DNA from: Nodosilinea sp. FACHB-141
GTDB taxonomy: Bacteria; Cyanobacteriota; Cyanobacteriia; Phormidesmidales; Phormidesmidaceae
Direction: 5' to 3'
Assembly (NCBI RefSeq): GCF_014696135.1
Contig: NZ_JACJPP010000011.1
Coordinates: 372,001-436,000 of the forward strand
DNA: 64,000 bases
Numbering within the stretch: position 1 is the stretch's first letter; each line of letters begins with the position of its first letter. The position numbers were made by a program, and so were the translations under genes. Of this stretch, positions 1-9,910 are shown one piece after another. The notes below the pieces were generated by a model. The model had not been told where the DNA came from. It was given only the letters and a program-made list of their open reading frames with translations, and searched no databases.

Positions 1-421
1 TGGTGTGCCCCCCCGACACCAGCAGGCACAGGTAAGGGGGCTCCAGATCAGGGCTGGCCAGATAGTTGGCGTAGATATGCCCCTCCAGATGGTGAATCCC
101 TAGGAAGGGCTTGCGGTGCACCATGGCCAGGGTTTTGCCCGCTGTTAGCCCTACCAGTAGGGCGCCTACTAGGCCTGGGGTGCAGGTGGCAGCGACCCCA
201 TCAATGGCGGTCCAGCCCAGTCCAGCTTGGTCTAGGGCCGCACTGATACTGTCCCCCAGCGTGGCGACATGGTGTCGCGAGGCTACCTCGGGCACAATGC
301 CACCGTAGGGTTGGTGAATGGCAATCTGCGAAGCAACGACGTTGCTGAGGACGGTGCGATCGCGCACCACCGCCGCCGCTGTTTCATCACAGCTAGTTTC
401 TATTGCTAAAATCGTCGCCAT
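1..421 (-). CDS. tsaD: tRNA N6-adenosine threonylcarbamoyltransferase TsaD, 5' part
   Basis: This is the N-terminal ~140 residues of TsaD (Kae1/Gcp/YgjD); the gene runs off the left edge. TsaD with TsaB and TsaE transfers threonylcarbamoyl from TC-AMP to A37 of ANN-decoding tRNAs in the cytoplasm. The translation starts [19 protein letters not shown], the ASKHA-type nucleotide-binding start of the family. It continues with [12 protein letters not shown] and with [12 protein letters not shown], whose His-x4-His pair is the metal site, then LLVSGGHT. The ATG at 421 gives exactly the family N-terminus. It diverges from psaF across ~220 bp. The missing 3' part lies outside the window; nothing suggests a broken gene. 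Confidence 0.95.
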   Translation of the reverse strand, partial: MATILAIETSCDETAAAVVRDRTVLSNVVASQIAIHQPYGGIVPEVASRHHVATLGDSISAALDQAGLGWTAIDGVAATCTPGLVGALLVGLTAGKTLAMVHRKPFLGIHHLEGHIYANYLASPDLEPPYLCLLVSGGHT

Positions 422-639
422 GGGGGTTGTGGTTGGAAGAGAACTAGAGTAAGTCGCGAAAGCGAATCAGAGTAAGGCACGCCGTAATTTGTAGAGATGT
501 AAACACCCCACCGATCTTAGCTTTACGGGGGTTCGGCCGCGAGGTATTATGGCGACCAAGTTGGGTGAATTTTTGTTCAAAAAACTTAACTTTACGTTCA
601 AATCGCCCTAGTTTCTTCGGTAATTAAAAGGAACAGTTT

Positions 640-1140
640 ATGCGACGGTTTTTTGCTGTAGCACTTGTAGTGTTTCTCTGGTTTGGGTTTGCTGCCCCGG
701 CTTCTGCTAGCCTGGCTGGCGACAACGTAGCAGGCCTTACCCCCTGTGGTCAAAACGAGGCATTTCTGAAGCGAGCCGCTGGTGCCAAGACCGAATCGGC
801 CAAAGCTCGGTTCGATTTTTATGGTAGCTCTACCCTGCTGTGTGGCAGCGATGGCCTACCCCACTTGGTGGTAGACGGTGACCTGGCCCATGCTGGTGAG
901 TTTCTAATTCCTAGCCTGTTGTTTCTCTACATCGCTGGGTGGATTGGCTGGGTAGGCCGCGCCTACCTAATCACGGTACGTGGTGACAAGAATCCCGAAG
1001 AAAAGGAAGTCATTATTGAGGTGCCCCTGGCCATCAAGACCATGTTAACTGGGTTTGCCTGGCCGCTACTTGCCTTCAAAGACATTGCTAGCGGAGCTAT
1101 GTTTGCTAAAAACGAAGAGATCACCGTATCTCCTCGCTAG
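640..1140 (+). CDS. psaF: Photosystem I reaction centre subunit III (PsaF)
   Basis: PsaF is the lumen-exposed photosystem I subunit at the plastocyanin/cytochrome c6 docking side. The 166-residue product has a cleavable signal peptide: MRR followed by a hydrophobic stretch to residue ~23 ending AAPASA, giving a mature start near [13 protein letters not shown]. The motif TPCGQN and two Cys (mature-side pair in TPCGQ and LLCGSDG) are typical. A membrane span lies around residues 89-107 ([20 protein letters not shown]). The C-terminus [11 protein letters not shown] is also characteristic. An AAAGGA-like ribosome site precedes the ATG (taaaaggaac). psaJ follows 63 bp downstream, so the two are probably cotranscribed, as is usual in cyanobacteria. 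Confidence 0.97.
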   Translation: MRRFFAVALVVFLWFGFAAPASASLAGDNVAGLTPCGQNEAFLKRAAGAKTESAKARFDFYGSSTLLCGSDGLPHLVVDGDLAHAGEFLIPSLLFLYIAGWIGWVGRAYLITVRGDKNPEEKEVIIEVPLAIKTMLTGFAWPLLAFKDIASGAMFAKNEEITVSPR

Positions 1141-1203
1141 GTAAATCTCCGCTGACCCCCAGAAAAACGACTCCCCAGAATAACGACCCAGGAGAATTAG
1201 ACC

Positions 1204-1329
1204 ATGAACAACGGCCTGCCTCGGTATTTGTCAACTGCCCCGGTGCTGATTACCGTGTGGATGTTGATTCACGCCGGTATTTTGATTGAGTTCAATCGCT
1301 TCTTTCCTGACTTGCTGCTGCACCCCTAA
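1204..1329 (+). CDS. psaJ: Photosystem I reaction centre subunit IX (PsaJ)
   Basis: This is a 41-residue single-span membrane protein that begins [20 protein letters not shown] and ends [12 protein letters not shown]. PsaJ is the small hydrophobic photosystem I subunit that packs beside PsaF and stabilises it. The length, the PRYLSTAPV start and the [11 protein letters not shown] end all fit the family. A good ribosome site (CAGGAGAATTAGACC) lies just before the ATG. It sits 63 bp after psaF and 125 bp before psaL, and a hairpin lies in the psaJ-psaL gap. Confidence 0.96.
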   Translation: MNNGLPRYLSTAPVLITVWMLIHAGILIEFNRFFPDLLLHP

Positions 1330-1370
1330 GGAAAGACCTCGCGAGGCTGACCTTGCGAACTTGATGGAGA

Positions 1371-1411
1371 GATGGTTTCTGGAGACTTAACGGCGTCTAG
1401 AAACCGTCTTT
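1371..1411 (+). terminator. Hairpin between psaJ and psaL
   Basis: GATGGTTTCT (1371-1380) pairs with AGAAACCGTC (1399-1408), with one G-U wobble. An inner AGAC/GTCT pair is separated from the outer arm by a GG bulge. TTTAT follows. It may end or attenuate the psaFJ transcript, or mark an RNA processing site ahead of psaL. The tail is a short T-run, so it is not a strong textbook terminator. Confidence 0.6.
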
Positions 1412-1454
1412 ATCTAATTGCTGTGATCTTGTTTGAGTTGGAGAAACTTCCCCC

Positions 1455-1937
1455 ATGACAGACCTCATTCAGCCCGCTGGGGATCCGCAAATCGGCAACC
1501 TAGAAACGCCGATTAATTCCTCTGCGTTTTCAAAGGCTTTTATTGGCAATCTACCCGCTTACCGCAAAGGGCTTTCCCCCCAGCGGCGCGGTTTAGAAAT
1601 TGGTATGGCCCACGGCTATTTCCTCTACGGCCCCTTTGCTCTACTTGGCCCCCTGCGCGATTCTGAAATTCCTGGCCTAGCTGGGTTGCTGAGCGCGGCG
1701 GGACTAGTGGTGATTTTGACCGCTTGCCTGTCGATTTACTCGGGTTCTGGCCTTAACCACTCCGTTACTAGAGCCACCACCCCGTTCACCCCTCCCGCTA
1801 GCCTCGAAACCGATGAAGGCTGGAGCGAGTTTGCCGGTAGCTTTTTAATCGGCGGCATTGGTGGGGCTACCTTCGCCTACCTGCTAGCGGCTAACTTGCC
1901 TATTCTGACCACCCTAGTCAGCGGCGGCCACAGCTAA
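1455..1937 (+). CDS. psaL: Photosystem I reaction centre subunit XI (PsaL)
   Basis: PsaL forms the trimerisation domain of cyanobacterial photosystem I. The 160-residue product has the cytoplasmic N-terminus with QIGNLETPINSS and PAYRKGLSPQRRGLEIGMAH, where the conserved Glu and His lie near chlorophyll ligands. Three membrane spans lie at about 61-76, 79-100 and 128-155. The length fits the family (150-170). The ATG is preceded by TTGGAGAAACTTCCCCC. The hairpin upstream and strong terminator downstream suggest psaL ends the photosystem I cluster and may have its own promoter in the 125-bp gap after psaJ. Confidence 0.97.
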   Translation: MTDLIQPAGDPQIGNLETPINSSAFSKAFIGNLPAYRKGLSPQRRGLEIGMAHGYFLYGPFALLGPLRDSEIPGLAGLLSAAGLVVILTACLSIYSGSGLNHSVTRATTPFTPPASLETDEGWSEFAGSFLIGGIGGATFAYLLAANLPILTTLVSGGHS

Positions 1938-1970
1938 GCTTGCCTCTGTAATCTCTATTCTGTAAGCGCT

Positions 1971-2009
1971 AGGGGCGATGGACTACAATCCGTCGCCCCT
2001 GGCCTTTTT
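1971..2009 (+). terminator. Rho-independent terminator after psaL
   Basis: An 11-bp stem, AGGGGCGATGG (1971-1981) with CCGTCGCCCCT (1990-2000), has one G-U pair and an 8-base loop. GGCCTTTTTA follows. It lies 33 bp after the psaL stop and fits an intrinsic terminator for the psa genes. Confidence 0.85.
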
Positions 2010-2144
2010 AAAGGAGCCTTTCAAAATAGACGGCCAGGGATGATATGTAGAGCGGGAAAAATCACTCTCTCGATAGAGCTTTGTGGGCTAAAGTTCTGGA
2101 GTCGAGCTAAGGGAACCATGCTCGAGCTACTGCTAAATGCTGTT

Positions 2145-3374
2145 CTACAACGGTCCGATCGCCTCTACTGCTGCCTCCACCGCTAGAGCCACGTGTGTCC
2201 AGTGGGTGCCACCCTGGCAGTAGACGATGTAGGGCTCCCTCAAGGGACCATCAGCCGACAGTTCTGAGGTGCTGCCGTCGATAAAGGTGCCCCCAGCCAT
2301 CACCAGCTCGCTCTCGTAGCCAGGCATGGCACCAGGTACGGGTTCTACGTAGGCGTCGATAGGTGAACGCTGTTGTACAGCCTTACAAAAGGCGATTAGT
2401 TTCTCGGGCGACCCCAGGCGAATGGCCTGGATCACGTCGCGCTGGGATGCACTGGGGTCTGGATTGACGGGGTACCCTAGGGCAGCAAAGGTGGCCGCTA
2501 GAAGATAATTGCCCTTCATGGCTTCACCAACCATTTGGGGAGCTAAGAATAGTCCCTGATAAAGCAGGCGGTTGAGGTTGAGGCTAGAACCACCGCTGGC
2601 CCCAATGCCAGGGGCGGTAAGACGGCAGGCGGCCGCCGCAACTAGGTCGGCCCGACCCGCGATGTAGCCACCGGTGGGGGCAATGGTACCACCGGGGTTT
2701 TTGATCAGCGATCCGGCCATAAGATCGGCGCCAACGGCAGTAGGCTCACGGTCTTCTAAAAATTCGCCGTAGCAGTTATCGACAAAACAGACAACGGTGG
2801 AATTCTGGTCTTTTACCGTAGCCACGATCTTTTCGATTTCGGCTATGGTGAGGGATGACCGCCAGCTGTAGCCGCACGATCGCTGGATGTGCACCAGTCG
2901 GGTTTTTGGCCCCACTGCTGTTGCTAGGGCATCCCAGTCGAGGGTGTGGTCAGCGGTCAATGGTAACTCTCGATAGGACACTCCAAACTCGGCCAAGGAT
3001 CCCTGGCCTTTGCTCCGTAAGCCAATTACCTCTTCAAGGGTGTCGTAGGGAGTGCCTGCTACGGCTAGCATTTCATCCCCAGGGCGCAGCACGCCGTACA
3101 GGGCGCAGGCGATCGCGTGGGTGCCTGAGACAAACTGCGATCGCACCAGGGCGGCCTCCGCCTGCACTATGTCGGCAAAGACGCGATCGAGGGTGTCACG
3201 TCCCAGATCGTCGTGTCCGTAGCCCGACACGCTGTTAAAGTGGTGACTTCCCACCCGATGCTGTCGAAATGCCTCTAATACTCGCGCTAGATTTTGCTTG
3301 ACCTGAGCGTCAATTCCATAAAATATTGGAAGAAGGGTCGAGTCAGAGGGCATCATCAGGTTTGATTGTTGCAA
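2145..3374 (-). CDS. PLP-dependent lyase, methionine gamma-lyase/aluminium-resistance family
   Basis: This 409-residue protein belongs to the Cys/Met-metabolism-like PLP enzymes annotated as methionine gamma-lyase family or aluminium resistance protein (Alum_res). Family features seen are HHFNSVSGYGHDDLGRDTLD near residue 45, QFVSGTHAIACAL, VAGTPYDTLEEVIG, and the predicted PLP-lysine segment GSLIKNPGGTIAPTGGYIAG near residue 225. The C-terminal EPYIVYCQGGTHWTHVALAV is also typical. Its substrate is not established, and the aluminium-resistance name comes from one old phenotype. An alternative ATG lies seven codons in (MMPSDST). It stands alone between psaL and desC; desC is transcribed the other way from ~120 bp away. 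Confidence 0.88.
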   Translation of the reverse strand: MQQSNLMMPSDSTLLPIFYGIDAQVKQNLARVLEAFRQHRVGSHHFNSVSGYGHDDLGRDTLDRVFADIVQAEAALVRSQFVSGTHAIACALYGVLRPGDEMLAVAGTPYDTLEEVIGLRSKGQGSLAEFGVSYRELPLTADHTLDWDALATAVGPKTRLVHIQRSCGYSWRSSLTIAEIEKIVATVKDQNSTVVCFVDNCYGEFLEDREPTAVGADLMAGSLIKNPGGTIAPTGGYIAGRADLVAAAACRLTAPGIGASGGSSLNLNRLLYQGLFLAPQMVGEAMKGNYLLAATFAALGYPVNPDPSASQRDVIQAIRLGSPEKLIAFCKAVQQRSPIDAYVEPVPGAMPGYESELVMAGGTFIDGSTSELSADGPLREPYIVYCQGGTHWTHVALAVEAAVEAIGPL

Positions 3375-3495
3375 TGGTTAAATTTTTTCGTTAAGAAACA
3401 GGGGTAACTATTGTCCCCTACATTTACTCTGCCTGAGCAAAATTCTTACTGAGGATTCCTGCTGGGGCGCTTGTCCAAAATTCTGAGATTTTTGC

Positions 3496-4317
3496 ATGAC
3501 TGCTGTAACTACCGAGCGTTTGTCCCGCGATTGGGTCACCCTTGGCTTCATGATTTTTGTCCACAGCATGGCGGCCCTGGCGTTTCTGCCCGCTAACTTT
3601 TCCTGGGCGGCGATCGGGGTAGCACTGCTGCTCCACTGGTTCACCGGCTGCCTGGGTATTACCCTGGGTTGGCACCGACTGGTGTCTCACCGTAGCTTTA
3701 CGGTGCCCAAGTGGCTAGAGTACTTTTTCGTTTTTTGCGGTACCCTGGCTTGCCAGCACGGCCCAATTATGTGGGTCGGCCTACACCGCCACCACCATGC
3801 TTACTCTGACCAGAGCCTCGACCACCACGACTCTAACAAGGGTTTTTGGTGGAGCCACATGGGCTGGATGCTGCGCGACGTGCCGGCCCGCCACGAGGTT
3901 GACCGTTTCATCCGCGATATCAAAGACGATCGCTTCTACCTGTTCTGCGAAAAGTATTTCCTGCTGCTTCAAGTTGGCCTCGGCGTAGTGCTCTACGCCC
4001 TGGGCGGCTGGCCCTTTGTGCTGTGGGGCATCTTTGTGCGGCTGGTGGCGGTTTACCACTGCACCTGGTTGGTGAACAGCGCCACCCACAAGTTTGGCTA
4101 CCGCAGCCATGAAACCGAAGACAAATCGACCAACTGCTGGTGGGTAGCCGTGCTCACTTACGGTGAAGGCTGGCACAACAACCACCATGCCTATCAGTAC
4201 TCGGCCCGCCACGGCCTGAAATGGTGGGAAGTTGACATGACCTGGATGACTATTCGCCTGCTCGAAACAGTCGGTCTGGCCAAGAAAGTCAAGCTAGCTG
4301 GCTCTACTGAAAGCTAG
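3496..4317 (+). CDS. desC: Acyl-lipid/acyl-CoA delta-9 desaturase (DesC type)
   Basis: This is a membrane di-iron fatty acid desaturase of 273 residues. The three histidine boxes are all present: GWHRLVSHRSF (~residue 56), HRHHHAYSD (~96) and EGWHNNHHAYQYSARHG (~227). These ligate two irons and mark the delta-9 (stearoyl-type) group, which puts the first double bond into membrane acyl chains. Hydrophobic spans precede box 1 (residues ~14-50) and lie between boxes 2 and 3 (~155-190). The ATG at 3496 follows a weak ribosome site. desC is monocistronic, with a terminator 20 bp after its stop. DesC is expected to act with plant-type ferredoxin in the thylakoid or plasma membrane. Confidence 0.93.
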   Translation: MTAVTTERLSRDWVTLGFMIFVHSMAALAFLPANFSWAAIGVALLLHWFTGCLGITLGWHRLVSHRSFTVPKWLEYFFVFCGTLACQHGPIMWVGLHRHHHAYSDQSLDHHDSNKGFWWSHMGWMLRDVPARHEVDRFIRDIKDDRFYLFCEKYFLLLQVGLGVVLYALGGWPFVLWGIFVRLVAVYHCTWLVNSATHKFGYRSHETEDKSTNCWWVAVLTYGEGWHNNHHAYQYSARHGLKWWEVDMTWMTIRLLETVGLAKKVKLAGSTES

Positions 4318-4337
4318 ATAATCGGTTCTAAACCAAT

Positions 4338-4375
4338 AAAAGCAGGGTTAGTGCAAGTGCTGACCCTGCTTTTTA
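4338..4375 (+). terminator. Rho-independent terminator after desC
   Basis: This is a perfect 11-bp stem, AAAAGCAGGGT (4338-4348) with ACCCTGCTTTT (4363-4373), and a 14-base loop followed by TATT. The A-rich 5' arm and T-rich 3' arm make it usable on both strands, so it could also stop the Trypco1 transcript from the right. Confidence 0.88.
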
Positions 4376-4551
4376 TTGCGGTGCCAGCAGAATTCTTCAG
4401 TATTTCGCTGGCATCAAACTCCTCAATGCTTCTTTGAACGGCTAAACGACTTAATAAATAACTGAACCTAAAGTCAGTTGTCTGAGTTTAAGAAAAAATC
4501 GCAGTTTCAAATTACCTACGCAAATTTTGACGGCTAGCTGGTCTAACTCGC

Positions 4552-4983
4552 TTAGTTTTTAGGAAACTTACAGGTGACCTCGATTTTGAAGTCACCGTCA
4601 ATGGAACCCTTGGCCAGCATGGGAATGCCGGTATCGGCGTTGATTTTGATGCCAAAGCTGAGTTTGAGGTCTTCGACCTCAGCCCCGGCTAGGTTTTTGA
4701 ATGCCCCCAAGGCGTACACCGTGTAAGCGCGAATGGTTTGGTGAACCGTTTGAAGCTGGGCATTAATAGGCGCCGACAGACCCCGGGTTGGTTCGCTGGG
4801 TGGCCAACTATAGGTCTCACGAGTTGCGTTGGGGTCGTAGGAGCGGGGTGAAGGTGGCGGAGAAGGTGGAACGGCAGGGGGAGTTGCAGTCCTGCTGTTG
4901 GTTTCTACAACATCGGTTTCTACGTAGATGGTGTAGCTGGTTCCGTCATCATCTTCAAGCACAATCGGTTGAATCGTCGTCAT
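4552..4983 (-). CDS. Trypco1 (CU044_2847-like) domain protein
   Basis: This 143-residue protein has a short N-terminal beta segment (MTTIQPIVLEDDDGTSYTIY, residues 1-20), a Pro/Ser-rich linker (~32-70) and a C-terminal domain (~78-140) with VEDLKLSFGIKINADTGIPM then DGDFKIEVTCKF. The pattern 'LKLSFGIK...A.G....G....FEVT' is that of the trypsin-co-occurring domain Trypco1. Comparative-genomics work places that family in prokaryotic conflict systems with trypsin-like proteases, STAND NTPases and effector-associated domains. No protease or NTPase lies beside this copy. It is 199 bp downstream of gyrB on the same strand. Its biochemical role is unknown. Confidence 0.72.
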   Translation of the reverse strand: MTTIQPIVLEDDDGTSYTIYVETDVVETNSRTATPPAVPPSPPPSPRSYDPNATRETYSWPPSEPTRGLSAPINAQLQTVHQTIRAYTVYALGAFKNLAGAEVEDLKLSFGIKINADTGIPMLAKGSIDGDFKIEVTCKFPKN

Positions 4984-5182
4984 AGATTGCCCCTAGACCC
5001 ATGATCCACAGGATACATTCGCTCAGGGATAACTATCCCGTTAATTAGGGAATTGCTGCATCTCAACGACACCGAGGTTTCTTAGAAGCGCTCCGTCACG
5101 TTGTTTACGCTAGTTCAATCCATGCCCGCCGAGGGCACATAGTCAGCATGCCCTATCCCAAGCTTGATACTGGCTATTTACT

Positions 5183-7171
<1,989 letters not shown>

Positions 7172-7248
7172 TCAAAACACCTAGAAATTATAGCACAAAG
7201 CAGCCACAGCGGGCTCTAAGGCAACGTCAGCTCAAGAATAAACTAGGG

Positions 7249-8235
7249 ATGCAATCACCTAAATTTCCCCAGCTAGAATCGTCGTTCCAGGAGACGGAGA
7301 ATAATAGTTCAATTGTACCATTTTTATGGGTGATTGGCGGCGCTACGGCAACGGGCAAATCGTCTTTAGCAATCGCCCTAGCCCAGCGCCTTCAAGGGTG
7401 CATTCTCAGCGCCGACTCCCGACAAGTATATCGAGAGTTTGATATTGGGACGGCAAAACCTTCGGCATTCGATCGGCGGCAAATTCCCCACTACCTGATG
7501 GACATCTGTGACCCGACCGAAACCCTCACCCTAGCCCAGTACCAGCGCCAGGCTCAAGATTTAATTCACACCTTTCACCAGACGGGTGCTGTGCCCATGC
7601 TGGTGGGTGGTACAGGGCTTTACATAGATGCGGTGGTGAAAGGATTACATATTCCGCCCGTGGCTCCCCAACCCGCCCTGCGCCAGCAGTTAGAGGCCCT
7701 GGGGCAGCCCCACTGCTATGCCCTACTCAAAAGCCTGGATGCAGCTGCGGCCCAACGCATTCATCCCAACGATCCGGTGCGTACGGTGCGCGCTCTGGAG
7801 GTGTTCTATGTCACTGGCCAGCCTATGTCGACTCTTCAAGGAGAAGCGCCTCCGGCGTATCCGGTGCTTTACCTGGCCCTCGACTGTGATTCCCTCTCGT
7901 TGGAACGCCGCATTGCTCAGCGCACCCAGGCAATGATTGAGGCGGGATTTGTGGATGAGGTGACACATCTGCTGGAAAAATACGGCCCGGAGCTGCCCCT
8001 GCTGCAAACCCTGGGCTACGGCGAAATGCTGCGCTACGTGCAAGGGGATGTTTCTTTGGCGATCGCCCAGGCCGACATCGTGCAGCACACCCGTCAGTTC
8101 GCCAAACGCCAGCGCACCTGGTTTCGCAACCGAGCCACAGTGCAGTGGTTTGATGCCGATGCCAAAGATTTGGTAGAGCAAGTGTGGGATTGGTTCAAAG
8201 AGCGCAGGGATAGCTATCCGTTGCCCTTGAATTAG
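7249..8235 (+). CDS. miaA: tRNA dimethylallyltransferase MiaA
   Basis: MiaA transfers a dimethylallyl group from DMAPP to N6 of A37 in tRNAs reading UNN codons. The P-loop GGATATGKSSLAIALA lies near residue 30 of the 328-residue product chosen here. DSRQVYREFDIGTAKP, PHYLMDICDPTE, MLVGGTGLYIDAVVKG and LQTLGYGEML are family signatures, and RQFAKRQRTWFRN is the tRNA-binding segment. An upstream ATG at 7117 is in frame but would overlap the gyrB start and add 44 unlike residues, so 7249 is preferred. The gene converges on ccmO (stops 77 bp apart). Confidence 0.95.
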   Translation: MQSPKFPQLESSFQETENNSSIVPFLWVIGGATATGKSSLAIALAQRLQGCILSADSRQVYREFDIGTAKPSAFDRRQIPHYLMDICDPTETLTLAQYQRQAQDLIHTFHQTGAVPMLVGGTGLYIDAVVKGLHIPPVAPQPALRQQLEALGQPHCYALLKSLDAAAAQRIHPNDPVRTVRALEVFYVTGQPMSTLQGEAPPAYPVLYLALDCDSLSLERRIAQRTQAMIEAGFVDEVTHLLEKYGPELPLLQTLGYGEMLRYVQGDVSLAIAQADIVQHTRQFAKRQRTWFRNRATVQWFDADAKDLVEQVWDWFKERRDSYPLPLN

Positions 8236-8311
8236 TCAGGCAAAGACGACGCTCCTAGAGCGGCAATAGCACGCTAGACAGCGTCCCTAGTTCAAATACT
8301 CTGCCAACTTG

Positions 8312-9181
8312 CTAAAGCTCTTCATCGGCTAGCTCTTGCTCGTCTACGGTCAGTTCTAGGGCAATGGGTGTGACCTCTTCCGTCACCGCTTCAATCAGCA
8401 CAGGCTCGGCTTCGGTCTCCTCCTGTTTAACCTCCAGGTTAAGGGGAATGCGAAGGGGTTCGGGCTGCTCCTGCTCCATTTCCATGACGGGCAGCGATTC
8501 AACCAGATCATCGAGGGGGCGGGGAATGACCATGACGGCGTGGAGTTCGCCGATGCGCTCGGCTTCGTGCATGCCGGCTTCGATCGCGATCGCCACGTTG
8601 GGCAGCGACCCCCGAATCAAAATGGTGCAAAGGCCTTCGCCAATCGTCTCGTGGGACATCAGCTGCACATCGGCAGACTTGGTCATAGCATCAGCGGCTC
8701 CCACCATTGCCGGAAAGCCACGGGTCTCCAGCAGGCCAATAGCCTGACTGCCCATCTTGCCGCCGCTCTCGCCCCGCAACTCGTCCCAACGGGCGCAGAT
8801 AGGCAACACTGCTTCCAGGTTGGGTAACGGGCGCGGAATCAGCGTTGAAGAGACAAACTGACCAAAATCTTGGGCGGTTTTAATCCCAGCCTCTACCGCC
8901 ATGCGCACGTCGGAAATGCCCCCCCGCACGATCGCAGTGCAGTGCCCACCGCCGGTCTTTTCATAGCCCACCAGCAGAACATCGGCGGCCTTTAGCATGG
9001 CGTCGGCTGTACCAACCACCGCCGGGAAGCTCTCCGTTGACACCATACCCAAGGCCGCGCCGCGATACTTGTCGCGCTGCTGGGCTTCTTTTTGACCTGG
9101 CGCAGGGGTCGCCAGGGTCAACCGCTTGGGCGTGCCAGACTTGAGGTCAAGGGGCGAGGCTAGTTTGCCGTCGGGTTGCAT
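8312..9181 (-). CDS. ccmO: Carboxysome shell protein CcmO (tandem BMC domains)
   Basis: CcmO is a trimer-forming shell protein with two bacterial-microcompartment domains, needed for beta-carboxysome shell assembly. In this 289-residue protein, BMC 1 lies at ~41-127 (AALGMVSTESFPAVVGTADA) and BMC 2 at ~146-233 (AIGLLETRGFPAMVGAADAM). Each contains the GGHCTAIVRG/GEGLCTILIRG strand of the pore-facing edge. An acidic tail (~233-289, rich in Glu/Gln/Val) follows and is not part of the fold. It is the last gene of the ccm operon, 36 bp after ccmN. In many cyanobacteria ccmO sits apart from the main operon; here it is included. Confidence 0.93.
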   Translation of the reverse strand: MQPDGKLASPLDLKSGTPKRLTLATPAPGQKEAQQRDKYRGAALGMVSTESFPAVVGTADAMLKAADVLLVGYEKTGGGHCTAIVRGGISDVRMAVEAGIKTAQDFGQFVSSTLIPRPLPNLEAVLPICARWDELRGESGGKMGSQAIGLLETRGFPAMVGAADAMTKSADVQLMSHETIGEGLCTILIRGSLPNVAIAIEAGMHEAERIGELHAVMVIPRPLDDLVESLPVMEMEQEQPEPLRIPLNLEVKQEETEAEPVLIEAVTEEVTPIALELTVDEQELADEEL

Positions 9182-9217
9182 AGGGTGCCTCTACACAGGG
9201 GTGTCTGCCTCTCCATT

Positions 9218-9892
9218 CTAGGGCCTGTCCTCTGAGCTAGCGCCATTGAGCGAATGACGCTGGGGAAATAGCGTAGCTAGTAGGCGATTGACCTGGGTTT
9301 TGCCGTAGACGGAGGATCCGTTTTGCCCAGCAACGTTTTGCCCAACACTGTTTTGAGCACTGGCGTTTTGGGCAATACCGTTGGGGATATTGCCATTCTG
9401 AGCGGCTCCAACAGTAGTGTGGCCCGATCCGTTGAGGGCATTCCCCGTAGTGCCTAGGTTGCCAGCAGACCCGTAGACGTAGCTACTAGTGCTAGGGGCA
9501 GCCCCGTTAGATGCAGGCTCCTGGTCAGAAGAGGCCTGCGTTGGATCGCCCAGCAAAGACCCCGGTGCGATCGCCTGGGAGGCCCCAATTGTTGGGTTGA
9601 TGAGGGTGCTATTGGCTCCAATACAGGTGTGCTGGCCAATGGAGCCGTGACCCACTACCAACACACCGCTGCCTAAGCTCACCCCCGGCTCAATCACCAG
9701 GTCGCCATGGTGGACCTGTATCACCACATCGACCCCCAAACAGACACCTGCGGAGATCACCAGACGGCAACCGGAGGCTGCCCCCAGCAGTACCCCAGGT
9801 GCGATCGCCACTCCAGGCGCTATATCCACATCTCCCTGGATGTAGCCATTGGTAGGCTGGGTGATCACCTGGGCGGGTACTGCCACGGTCAA
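9218..9892 (-). CDS. ccmN: Carboxysome assembly protein CcmN
   Basis: CcmN links the CcmM-Rubisco core to the shell. Residues 1-115 form a left-handed beta-helix (hexapeptide repeats such as IAPGVAIAPGVLLG and IEPGVSLGSGVLVVG). Residues ~118-194 form a flexible Ser/Gly/Asn/Gln linker. Residues ~195-214 (SVYGKTQVNRLLATLFPQRH) are the amphipathic encapsulation peptide that binds shell protein CcmK. The domain order matches the family, and the length (224) is somewhat above the usual ~160-200 because of the linker. It starts 18 bp after ccmM. The linker holds a run of NG/QN units, described separately. Confidence 0.93.
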   Translation of the reverse strand: MTVAVPAQVITQPTNGYIQGDVDIAPGVAIAPGVLLGAASGCRLVISAGVCLGVDVVIQVHHGDLVIEPGVSLGSGVLVVGHGSIGQHTCIGANSTLINPTIGASQAIAPGSLLGDPTQASSDQEPASNGAAPSTSSYVYGSAGNLGTTGNALNGSGHTTVGAAQNGNIPNGIAQNASAQNSVGQNVAGQNGSSVYGKTQVNRLLATLFPQRHSLNGASSEDRP

Positions 9893-9910
9893 AGGTTGGA
9901 TGAGAGGTCT

